64,000 bases of DNA, taken from Prostheceraeus crozeri. Lineage: Eukaryota; Platyhelminthes; Polycladida; Euryleptidae. The notes beneath the pieces were generated by a model that ran no database searches, was not told the DNA's origin, and worked only from the letters and a program-made list of their open reading frames with translations. The stretch is from NCBI GenBank assembly GCA_907163375.1, contig CAJQUW010000580.1, positions 62,001 through 126,000 of the forward strand, read 5' to 3'. Within the stretch, counting starts at the first letter, position 1, and every line of letters begins with the position of its first letter. The translations under genes and the position numbers were made by a program. Below, one piece after another: positions 28,701-40,700 of this stretch.

Positions 28701-31700
28701 TCTTATGTTAATTCTGTATTTCTTTGGTAATTTGTCGATTTCCATTACAACAAATACACATTCATTATTATTATTATATCATCCATATACCGCTAGATGC
28801 ATATTTCAAATGCATATGAATCAAAAAGTTCAGTATACCATAAAAGGTATATTAGCAAAGTGTATCAGACCGTACTGCTTCCTATTAGATCAAAATGTGA
28901 CAAAATTTAGTTAATATAATTAAGATTTTCATTTAAAGCATCATTTGATCTTTTCTTTTTATGAAATGCTGTTTGGCCTTTATCAATTTTACGATGAAAT
29001 CAAGACAAAAATGATGTTTGCTCACAAATACATTTATACGTCACGGGACTCTTCGCCCGACTCTTTTCTGATCTATTATTTCCCTAAGAGACAGCGCTGG
29101 CTGCGACAGGTGGCAAAAATATATATCTTTAAGATTATAGGTAATCATAACGAGAGTTATGGGTGTATTCATGAATAGTGCACTCATCACATTTTATTGG
29201 TTATAATTTTGATTTGGCATAAATCAAATTTGTGCCATATATTTCCAAACCTTCTATCCTAATACATAACAATCGCAATAATTCGGATGAGGGTCTTAAT
29301 AAACAATCGGATCAATCAAGATGTCCTCTCTGAATGATTGTCACCGTATTTATTCTCTCATACATGCTTGGGTGGTTCTATACTTCACGAAAATCAAAAA
29401 CTGAAATAATTATTTAGTCTCTACCGGTTTCAATTGGCAACAAGATGACAGAGATTGACCAATCTTCATCAGGAGAAATATAAAAAGAGGACATTTAGTC
29501 CCTACAATTTTAAACGACAAACAGTTTTAAAAATTCCATTATATGCATGTATAGACTACCTAGATATTCTAAGATATATTCCAAGATATTCTATATCATA
29601 AAAATAGAAATCACAAAAGTCATAGGGAAGTAGGAGATTTAGGTTCATAGATCGCTGACCTCTGTAGCACATGCTGCATATTAAGGCCATGAGGCCAGTC
29701 AGTCATTAGTTGGCTAATGAATTTTAGTTCCTCCACCTTTCGTTGTTGATCATTTCCTTTTATTTCTTTCAGTATTGTCACCCTTAAATCTTCTTCAAGG
29801 TGTTGATGTTTTATACAATGATGAGAAACCACCCTTTCTTCATCTCCATGGCGGACGTCAAATCGATGTTCTGTCATTCTTTCTCTCAAACTTCTTTGGG
29901 TTTCTCCTACATATAAAAAATTACAATTGCGAAAACTTAGACCATAAATGATGTTTGATGATGTGCATGTTGTTTTAGAAGCTTTGATGTTATAAGAAAG
30001 TCCAGTGATAGGCGATAACACTTCAATTTCAGTTGAGAGTATGGCGCAGGTTTTGCAGCGCGAGTTATTGCAGGATGAAACGATGCCAATGTTGTTAAAT
30101 GACGCATTATCTGTTTTATCATATAAACGAGAAGAGACCAAATGAGAATTTAGTTTTCTGGGAGGTTTCCACCATAATTTAGCAGTAATGCCAGTTCCTA
30201 CAAGAAAGTGTTCATGTTTTTTCGCAATAAACTTGATATCAACATACGTTGAAGGATGATACGGAGCAATCCAGGTAGGTGTCGGTGAAATATTTTCTTT
30301 GCTATTTTTCTCCAATAACAATTTTCGGTCTTTAGATAGAGCTTTCCGAATTTGATTTTGTACTCGACCTCTTGGATAACCTCTTCGCACCAAAGCATCT
30401 TCGAGATCATATAAATGATGTCTCGCCTGAAGATCATCTGAACAAATTCGCCTTATTCTTAGAGCTTGCGAATAAGCAATGGGCAAACGATGCTCGATAG
30501 GATGACATGAAGTAAAATGCAGATATTGACGAGTATCGGTTGGCTTGGTGTATAAATCTGTGGATAGATTGGCACCGTGCTTTGAAATTCTGGTATCAAA
30601 ATACGAGTAATGCTTTCTTGATACCAGAATTTCAAAGCACGGTGCCAATCTATCCACAGATTTATACACCAAGCCAACCGATACTCGTCAATATCTGCAT
30701 TTTACTTCATGTCATCCTATCGAGCATCGTTTGCCCATTGCTTATTCGCAAGCTCTAAGAATAAGGCGAATTTGTTCAGATGATCTTCAGGCGAGACATC
30801 ATTTATATGATCTCGAAGATGCTTTGGTGCGAAGAGGTTATCCAAGAGGTCGAGTACAAAATCAAATTCGGAAAGCTCTATCTAAAGACCGAAAATTGTT
30901 ATTGGAGAAAAATAGCAAAGAAAATATTTCACCGACACCTACCTGGATTGCTCCGTATCATCCTTCAACGTATGTTGATATCAAGTTTATTGCGAAAAAA
31001 CATGAACACTTTCTTGTAGGAACTTGCATTACTGCTAAATTATGGTGGAAACCTCCCAGAAAACTAAATTCTCATTTGGTCTCTTCTCGTTTATATGATA
31101 AAACAGATAATGCGTCATTTAACAACATTGGCATCGTTTCATCCTGCAATAACTCGCGCTGCAAAACCTGCGCCATGCTCTCAACTGAAATTGAAGTGTT
31201 ATCGCCTATCACTGGACTTTCTTATAACATCAAAGCTGCTAAAACAACATGCACATCATCAAACATCATTTATGGTCTAAGTTTTCGCAATTGTAATTTT
31301 TTATATGTAGGAGAAACCCAAAGAAGTTTGAGAGAAAGAATGACAGAACATCGATTTGACGTCCGCCATGGAGATGAAGAAAGGGTGGTTTCTCATCATT
31401 GTATAAAACATCAACACCTTGACGAAGATTTAAGGGTGACAATACTGAAAGAAATAAAAGGAAATGATCAACAACGAAAGGTGGAGGAACTAAAATTCAT
31501 TAGCCAACTAATGACTGACTGGCCTCATGGCCTTAATATGCAGCATGTGCTACAGAGGTCAGCGATCTATGAACCTAAATCTCCTACTTCCCTATGACTT
31601 TTGTGATTTCTATTTTTATGATATAGAATATCTTGGAATATATCTTAGAATATCTAGGTAGTCTATACATGCATATAATGGAATTTTTAAAACTGTTTGT

Positions 31701-34700
31701 CGTTTAAAATTGTAGGGACTAAATGTCCTCTTTTTATATTTCTCCTGATGAAGATTGGTCAATCTCTGTCATCTTGTTGCCAATTGAAACCGGTAGAGAC
31801 TAAATAATTATTTCAGTTTTTGATTTTTGCGACGTTTTGATCTTCTAAAAACTTGATAACGCATCGTTCATTCGATCCGTCGCCTCTTGAGTCGCTCATG
31901 AGAAAATAATTCTCTCATTTCACTAATCTATACTTCACGAAGGCAGGCTACATTTGATTGATTCCTATGGCTTGCTAGCTGCAAGAAGTTCAGAATACTT
32001 AGTCGTTATTTTTGCATTATCACAATCAATCGATGTCAACAGCATTAAATACTTACATAACTTCACATTGACACGAGTTGCTCGACTTGGCATACCGACT
32101 GTTCCGTGCATGTCTGGAACTACACGGAACCAATTCTCAGCAGTCACATCGAAGTAATGATAATGGAAGCTCAGTTCTGAGATCTCTTCACTGATTTGTT
32201 TCCATTCGCCCTTCGTGGTTCTCCTTTCCACCGTATATCTTGCTTCATCTACCATTCCCGTGTCGAATACATCCTCAGCTAATCTCCAAGCTATTCTCAG
32301 TGTTGACGGACTTACAATGATAAAGCGAATTCCATCGATCCACCGATCCTCTATGTGAAATGCTGAAAAGTAATATATAAATATGAAATAACAATAAAGA
32401 TCGATGAATATAATACTGATAAATATTAGCTAACATAATTCAGTTAGATAAACAAGTCATGTTTCTCTGTTTTCAATTTTTAAGATTTTATGATTTTATC
32501 CGCTGTCGGCGCGACCTCCTTCCCTTGCAAAGTGCGAACATTCCTTCGACCTACTTACATCAATTAATTCAGTAAGCATAGAGATTAATGCCTACATTAT
32601 GATGATACCGAAGTTTGTACTTATAGTCAGCACATACATCATGGCTATTGTCATCAACCTATGTCAATAATAAGAGCAGAACAAGTATAAGGCGAAGTTA
32701 CCAGGTCGTCATCGCATATCGAGAGATGTGTATATCATCTATTCACTCAATATTGCTCAGTATACAAAGTACACAAAAATGCAGTGACCTCACACTGCCA
32801 AACAATTGAATTGAGGTCTGTCTTCTTAACTCAGCGAAAATCGCATATCTAAGCAGCTCATGGACTCCGTAAATGGTTTCGTGAAATTGACAAATTTTAG
32901 TCGATAAAGTTTTCTATGTCATTATCTATCAGTGCTGCAAGCAGTACACTGGTTATTTTTGCATGCAATGATTCAGCTGGAACTTTCAGAAAACATCATG
33001 TTATTCTTTAACATAGTCGATGTAGTGACAATGAAGAAGACAACAGGAATCAAAGGTTATGAGCAATTCAACACCGCAACGGTAGAAAATTGCAACATCG
33101 GCTTTTCTCAATAACTGTGAGAATTTTTATTGAGGAGCGCTAGGATCTCCAAGCCCTAATGAGCGTTGGTCTCATTTACTGTCGACTGAATTAGATCTGA
33201 AATGATCAATATTCAGAGCTGCTTACAAGAAGATATTTTGTGTAATAAATGAGCGGCTTTAACATGAAAACGACTTTCGAATCTTGACTAAGTCATGCAT
33301 TGGAAAATCCGAAAATGTATCGATGCAATATGAAGTTACATGAAAGTTCTACCAAATCTTAGTTACAACGCGCATGCGCGCACCCAAAGAATATAATACA
33401 TTGAAATATTGCATAACAACAATTCAATGAAATCAATACTTTTCTCAAATAACCGAAACATTTCATTACTTCTGAATTTTTCAGACGTAACAGCTAAAGT
33501 CAGACATTTAGAGACAGAAAAATCCTTATGTGCCCTTTTCGGTTTCTATTAGGATACGATGTAAAAGGTGACATTATTCAATATCTACGTGTGTGTATGT
33601 TGAAATGGGAGAAAACAGATTATCTTCAAGAAGAAGCTTCATTGTGACTGTGTTGAATGTGTGTATGAAGCATATAAGCATCGGAGTTTAAAAAAATATC
33701 AAATGATGATGATAATTGATTGTGAATTCAATTTGCTTTCACCAATGCAGTAAAGTTGAAACTTCTTTATATATCTGATCAGACATGCACATTCCATATG
33801 CTACATTTGTATCAAGACCGAATATATAAATAGATCACATGAAACATCTTCCTACAGTAATTGCGAAATGTACTTTCAATCTCCCTCAATTTGACGCAGA
33901 TATTTCGATATTTGAAGAAAGTTAATATAAATATTGAACTTACCAGATTTCGTTCGAACGTATTCATACACGACAGAATCGCCTTCACCGAGACAATTTT
34001 TGGCTGTCACGCGGTAGTGGTAATCAAGATTCGGTCGTACCAATCGATTTACAGCATTCGTGTCCATTACCACATTCGCTAGCGATCTCCAGAGTCCTGA
34101 AGAGTTGTCCGAAGTTTGGAAATCAACAGAGTATGTTAAAGGAAGCTCTGTTACATGAGGATGACAAGCTGGAGGTGACCATGAAAGTCGGTGAGAACCG
34201 TCAGCTTCCACAGTGACTCGCAAGTCAACTGGGCGGCCGGGACGATAAACATCTCGACTTGCCAGGCTGATTCTCTGATGAGCATCAACCAAACCATTGG
34301 ATGTAATTGATAGGATCCTGTAGAGCTTCTCCTCACTGATGTTTGGCATCTCATCCAAGCAGAAATTTTCTCCGTAAACCATTCCTTAAAATAGAGTGAA
34401 TGTTATTTAGATCTTAATGAACGTTATTTAAATGACTTAAAGAATATTGTACATCTCTGTGTGAACGCTGTAGGTCACTGTGTGAGCACTACAAGACAGT
34501 GTGAGAATATTGCAAGCCATTGTGTGAATACTGCAAACCATTGTGTGAATACTGAAAGCCACTGTGAGAATGCTGCAAGGCATTGTGTGAATGCTGCAAC
34601 CACTGCACAGTTTGAATAATGCAAGCCACTGTACTGTGTAAAACTGCAAACACTGTGTGAATATTGTAGGCCTCTATGTGAATAGTAGTGTTAATATTGC

Positions 34701-37700
34701 AAGCCACTGCACTGTGTAAAAGCTGTTGGCCACTATGTGAATATTGTATTACGGCAGAATCACAAATATGCTTAATGCATGTATGCAATTATTGAACAGT
34801 TTAAAATCATTGAATCTAAATTCACAATACCCAGATATTTAACGCACAAGCTTGGGATAAGAATTTAACTTCCGGATTCTTGACAGAGACTGTGTAGAAT
34901 GATAAAAAATGTCTTAATGTCTTCCCCAAATTCTTTAACAGAGATGTCAAAACAACCTGAATGGTATACATGCAGTTGAAAATCAAAATATTTAAGTCAA
35001 AATTCTCATTGCAATATATCTCATCTAGCCTGCAAGAATACCATATGAGTACGTGACAACAGTGCCGATATGCCTAATGTCTTTAGAAGCAAGCTGAGAT
35101 GATAAAGGTGGACTACTTTGGTTTGTACTATGTATACATCCAGCTAGAAGAAATCTAAGCTTTATTGTGGAAAAAGGCAAGGAAATGAGAAGGCAATTCA
35201 CTACAGCAATTAATGAAATTTTTGAAAACAAACTTTATCATGCACTTGTATGATGAAAAAATGTAATATCCAAGAGATCTCGGCAGTGTAATCTCGAACG
35301 CTCATGAAATTGTCGAGATCACGGAATTGAATTCATTAGACAAAGCACAGTAAAAATTACTACTTGCACAAAAATTTCATACAAGAACAAAACTTCTGAT
35401 TTTTAAAACATGAGAGCCGTTGCTCAAGTTACCCTACAACCAACCTTGCTTCAGGGCTTGAATATTATTGAAACATGAATTATATATATTTTAAGTCCGA
35501 AAGTGCTCCTTTTTATCCTAAATATTCATACATCCATGAGAAATTAGCCAGATATTCGAGACTTTGGATTTATTGAATATGAGCGCCCAATAAGCGAAAA
35601 TATTTGGAAAGAATAACACACTCCTGAAAGAATGAATAACACCTCCACTAACTTCATTCGAAACCCTTGCATCTGGTGTACATCATCGATTAAAACCACA
35701 CGCGTGTGGTTGCAAATCTCTCAGTTGCAATGTATTTTCAAAAATACAGATCTTCCCAGTTTGGTCACATATGGCATTTCACGTCATCCACATTCTCGGA
35801 AACATGTCGTCATATTGACGATTGCAACTGCTTTTATCAATCAGATAATGTTAATGGTAAAATAGTGTCCGACCTGAGGTACGTCTGATCGCGAAGTTAA
35901 ATACAGTTACGAAGAAGCATTACATTTTCACGTTGGCACATTCGCAGGATATGATATCTGTCGAGATGATTTCAATTATATTTCCTTCTGACATTGGGAG
36001 TTTAAGCTTAAATAAAATCAATCAATCATTATATTTTTTCATTTTTGCGCAATCCTATTCTTCCAAAGCCGTAAAGTCATCTGAAGAAGAGACGGCTTTC
36101 ATAGGCGGAGCAAGTATCAAGATTTTTTCAGGGACAAACTTAGGGTGATATACAGAAAATTTGAAAAGCCGAGTAAATTTGTATGGATTTATAGAAGTCT
36201 GCCTTTTGAAGAATTGAAAATCGATTTCATTTAAAATCAATTTCAATTTACCGAAACATCTCTATTTAACGCCAGTGCATGTTTTCCTATTAATATGAGA
36301 ATTAATGTCTAAATCGCCTTCCAAAACGTGAAGAACTACAAAGCAAATCTGCACTCGTTATAAAAATAAATAAAACTTCGTTGAAAGAATTAGTGCGGGA
36401 GATGCATATTTGACGGAAGGAAATACAATGGAATTACATCATAATACGTTCATCAATGGTATTATGATCTAAAGCCAGACAAGGGATAATGGCAAGATTT
36501 AAATCGAATAAATCATACCTTCTATCGATTAATGTAGTTGAAATGTCATAGAATTACTGAATTAATTCTCCATCCTAGGAAGTCAAGATTGAATTCACTG
36601 CATGGTATAATTCGATTGGAATAAAATGATCTAAGTCATTAATATTGCTATGACTCAACGAAAAGATCATCAAATTCAATTCAGTAAGATATCACGATTT
36701 TGGACAATCGTGAAGTAGAACTTTACACGGATATTCGGTTAATAGTTCTTGCGGTGGCTTTTTTGCTGATGACAAGTGCTTTCGCTCTGAAGCAACAAGC
36801 ATGACTAATATGATCAAACTGAAGAGACCATGAAAATGCTACTTATATACTATTATACATGTATTAATAGTACGAATATTCTGCATGTCAGATACAATTG
36901 CAAGAGAAAATACTGCAAAACAAAGTAAACTCTCGTTAGAAGGATGCTCTGTTATTAGAATCAATCAAAACATGGATTCCCGAAGTGATTCAGATATAAA
37001 AAGTTTAGTATATTGACTATGGCGTAGATAGCTATCTATAGTGCATTGAACTAATCTTTTGTACTAATCGAAATTTTGGAAATTGGATTTAAATTTATAT
37101 GGGTATTCTCAAGATCTATTTTGAAAAGTTAGAGTCAGTTACTTTTCAAATCAGAGCGGTGGCATCACCTCGAACGACTCCCTCTGCCAACTAATCTAGT
37201 GTCCACCGAAATCATAAATTCTGACCGTGGAATCATGCTCGCTTGTTTTGATGATAACGCCCCAGTGGAACTGTAACATCAACAGACTGTTAGATTGGGT
37301 ATCTGTCAGCATTGAATGCCGTGCTAGCCAGAATTTTGAAAAGATCCAGAATTTGGGCGATTGGCCAACTCTACTTTTGAGGATTTAATTCCATTTCATC
37401 AATTATAATTTCACCTAGATTTCCATCTACATAAAAAATAGAGATCTGGAATGATTTTTATAGTGTATCAAACAGGAAATCACTACATCCCTGCACAATA
37501 AAGAAAACATGGTGATGTAGACTTACCAGCCACTGTTTCCCAGTTCCAAGACACTGGATCACGACGTTCAATACAGTAGCGCCGATGTTCTACAAACTCG
37601 CCTCTCTCCGTATAGGCCACCCATCGAAACTCAACTCCATCAGGCCCAACCGAGACAACCTCTGCTGCAAGTCTTTCGCTATCAGGAATTGTTGCGATAT

Positions 37701-40700
37701 GTTTTGCTGCAGAGCTACGTCCTCCTTGCTCCGAGATGCGCCGTTTTCGTTGACTGATTGCGAATCTTTGTAATCGGTATGGTTTTGTAGGACCGCTAGC
37801 ACCATAACGATTCCGACATGACACTCGGAATTCGACCTGTTCATCCGGATCAAGATGATTGATTCTCAATTCGCACGTCTCTAAATCTGTAGCCAGGCTG
37901 GTCCAGCGTCCTAATCGACCTCTGCGACATTCCACTTCGTACTTTGGTTCCATAGCCGGAGCACAGGAATGACAATAGTCAGCAAGATAAGCAGGCTTCC
38001 ATTCGAGGTTGATTGTTGTGTCGTTAAGAATGTGCGACCATGGAGGAGGATCCAATCCCAATTCAGGGGCCAAACTCTGAGGATCAACTCGATGAACAGC
38101 CGCTAGTGTGTAGTCACTCTTTCCGTAGAAATTCGCAGCTCGTACACGGAACATGTAGGCCACGCCGGGAGTGCATGAGAATGGATATGTTGTCTCCTTA
38201 AGTTGATCGGCGAGAGTTCTCCATTCTCCAAGATGACTCTCTCGATATTGAAGCTCATAGACGGTTTGAAGGGCCGCGGTGTTTAAAAAACGTTCTTCCA
38301 ACGAAGGTAAAGAAGCAAAGTCCCACTGGATGACAATGCACGTGGCATCTTCAGCAATGATAACTGGCCGACGAGGGGGTAGACGGGGCAATGCTGCACG
38401 TAGCGGTACCAAGAGAGGAGGAGTGGACGGTGGACCGGTACCGTGCTGATTAGCGGCCATCACTCGGAGACTGCAGTGTTTGAGCGGTGAGATGAGAGTG
38501 TTTGGTAAAGAGACACGGAAAGCATCGATATCTGAGAGGATTGGCTTCCACCAGTAACCACCGTCATGACTGGTCTCAACGGTGAAAGTGTAGGAGGAAT
38601 CCGATGACGGAATGGTCCAAGAAAGATCGACTGATTCCACTGTCACACTTTCCATGTGAGTTTTAGGAGAGAAGCGCGGAGGAACTGAAATGAACAATTG
38701 ACTTGAATTCCAAAGATCAATGCTATAACATGGCTGCATAATAGAAAGGATTCTGACATTTGCATGGATATCTTCTACTCAATAATATCATGATCAAAGG
38801 TGATCAATCATGGGGTGGGGCCTGCTGCGGGCATCTCGATTTGGCGGGGCTGTGCAACAATCGCTTAATCTGCGAATTCATGCCCGGTCAGTGGATATGC
38901 AGGTAAGGATTCATGGCGGCACACAAGACGTAGGCATAATGCAGGTTAAGCTTATCATATCATTGAATCTAGTCACATCGTTTTCTTTAGCCACTAAGCC
39001 TGAAGGCTATACCTAGGCCCATGTTGGCTGACAACTTCCAAGCTATGTATATAACGAAGCGTCAAATTGGTGAGCATCGACCCATCATCACCTAGCAACT
39101 TCGTGCAGCGTGATGCTGCTAAAGCGTATGATAGACTAATCATCACGACAGAAGGATTTGACTTCCTCTATGGATTTTGATATTCTATAGTTTGATTGGG
39201 TTTGATACAAAGGGCGTGTGTAACGTGTAACGTTTGACGTTAATTTATGTTTTGCGTTGTCATTGCGTAACAATACGAATTTCCCGATAGTGTAGCTTGT
39301 AATATTTCGCGATGTCAGATGTGAGAACATCCTGCATGTTTGAGTGAATCTGACCATAAGACGATGCGATTGATTTCCTATATTTTTGGATGACTTCAAA
39401 ACAGGATTCATTGAGGAACTGAATATTCTAGCCATATGATAATTATCAGAATTCTAAAGTTACTATGCAGAAAAGTGACTCCTGGACCTCTAATGGTGCC
39501 TATTAACTGAAATGTATAGCCTACTATGCAAATTATCATTACAAAGCATTCTCTTTACCATGTATGCGACGCATCTCCCTCCAATGCATGTGAGAGTTGG
39601 TTATGATGAAGATGAAATGAGGAAACACTTGTTTCCAGATAGGCATTCCCATTACAGTTGTGCGAAAGTTTTTCTAGTTTTTTGTTAAAGTCAAGTGTTG
39701 GGATCGAAAAACTTGATTGATGTGAGAAAGCAAAATATGACAGTGACAGTGACAGGGACAATAAATGACTAGTAAATGAATTTCCAGGGTCATACATCAT
39801 TATCCTCCAATCACAAATCATCACAGATTTTTAAACATTAAATCCAGTTGCAGTAATAATGAGTGAAATGACTTCAGCTGTCATTTTAAGCATGACGGAT
39901 TAGCTGTCATTTTTGTACATAATTCTATCATCATTCACATCCATAAAGCAGTGTTGACCACACATAAGCCATAAGAAGGCGTAGGCAGATTGAGATGGTA
40001 AATAAGGCATGTCAGCTCAATGGTATGCTTCTATCAAATACGCATTTGCATGGCTGCTGCAATCAGCTGTTATTAACACTTACCTCTTTGCTGAATTGAA
40101 TGAGGATCGATCACAACGGATCCAGTTTCAGAATCTTCGCTCACAGAGTCGTCAAGATCAGGATAGCCTGCAATTGAAGTAAACATGCAATTAATGCAAT
40201 ACATTCAAGAAGCTGTAAGTAAGTGAATGTTTTTATTTTGGCTGATTAATATCGCCTTAAAAATTGCATTAATTGCCAAAGATGTTCTCAGTAAAATGTC
40301 TGAAATTCATTTGTCTTCTCACGATACTGGAGATAGAACTGGCAACTGAGAACTAACCTTCGATAGAAAGTTTTCCCGTAGATCTTGCTTCTCCTATAGC
40401 GTTCTGTACAAAACAGGTATAGTATCCACGATCTTCAGCCATCGCTTCTTCGATTTCTAGTGACGTCACACCGCCCATTATGCGGATCCGATATGGAGGA
40501 ACAGATGCCAAGGGATCGTCATCCTTGTACCTGAAGATATACAACAACTAATACAATGTGACCTATCATTCTGAAAATGAAACGATCCTTATAGTCCGGG
40601 AGCCAGCGTGAAGTTGTGCAGGGAGCGAGGTAGTACATAAAACTTTCACATAGCATAGTACACCTCTAACCTACTGCAAAACTTCGCGTCTGCCGGATCA

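Larger units (their letters stand above)
29392..31926. mobile_element. Penelope-like retroelement: two partial copies in inverted (head-to-head) orientation
   Basis: Arms 29392-30599 and 30618-31825 are each exactly 1208 bp and almost identical, separated by an 18-bp spacer. Each codes the C-terminal thumb of a Penelope-type RT (LYTKPTDTRQYLHFTSCHP, IAYSQALRIRRIC) followed by a GIY-YIG endonuclease (YGLSFRNCNFLYVGETQRSL, RERMTEHRFDVRHGD). The RT catalytic core is missing from both, so neither is autonomous. Only a few residues differ between the arms (G/C, I/M, S/A, E/D). A 15-bp direct repeat, TCTATACTTCACGAA, flanks the pair at 29377-29391 and 31927-31941 and reads as the target-site duplication. 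The right arm has about 100 bp of extra tail. Partial inverted copies are known for this class. Confidence 0.9.
24681..32056. other. Intron 10 (between exons 10 and 11), 7.4 kb, mostly mobile elements
   Basis: From left to right it holds an AT-rich palindromic stretch (24705-24790), two plus-strand LINE fragments (25.04-28.8 kb), an unrecognised gap (28.8-29.38 kb) and the Penelope-like palindrome (29392-31926). Most of the length of the intron is accounted for by these insertions. Confidence 0.7.

Noticed and set aside
35876-35905. 5S rRNA-like phrase (GTCTGATCGCGAAGTTAAATAC)
   Set aside because: It resembles the 5S internal promoter over about 22 bases, but neither the upstream nor the downstream 5S sequence is present, so it is probably chance or an unrecognisable scrap.
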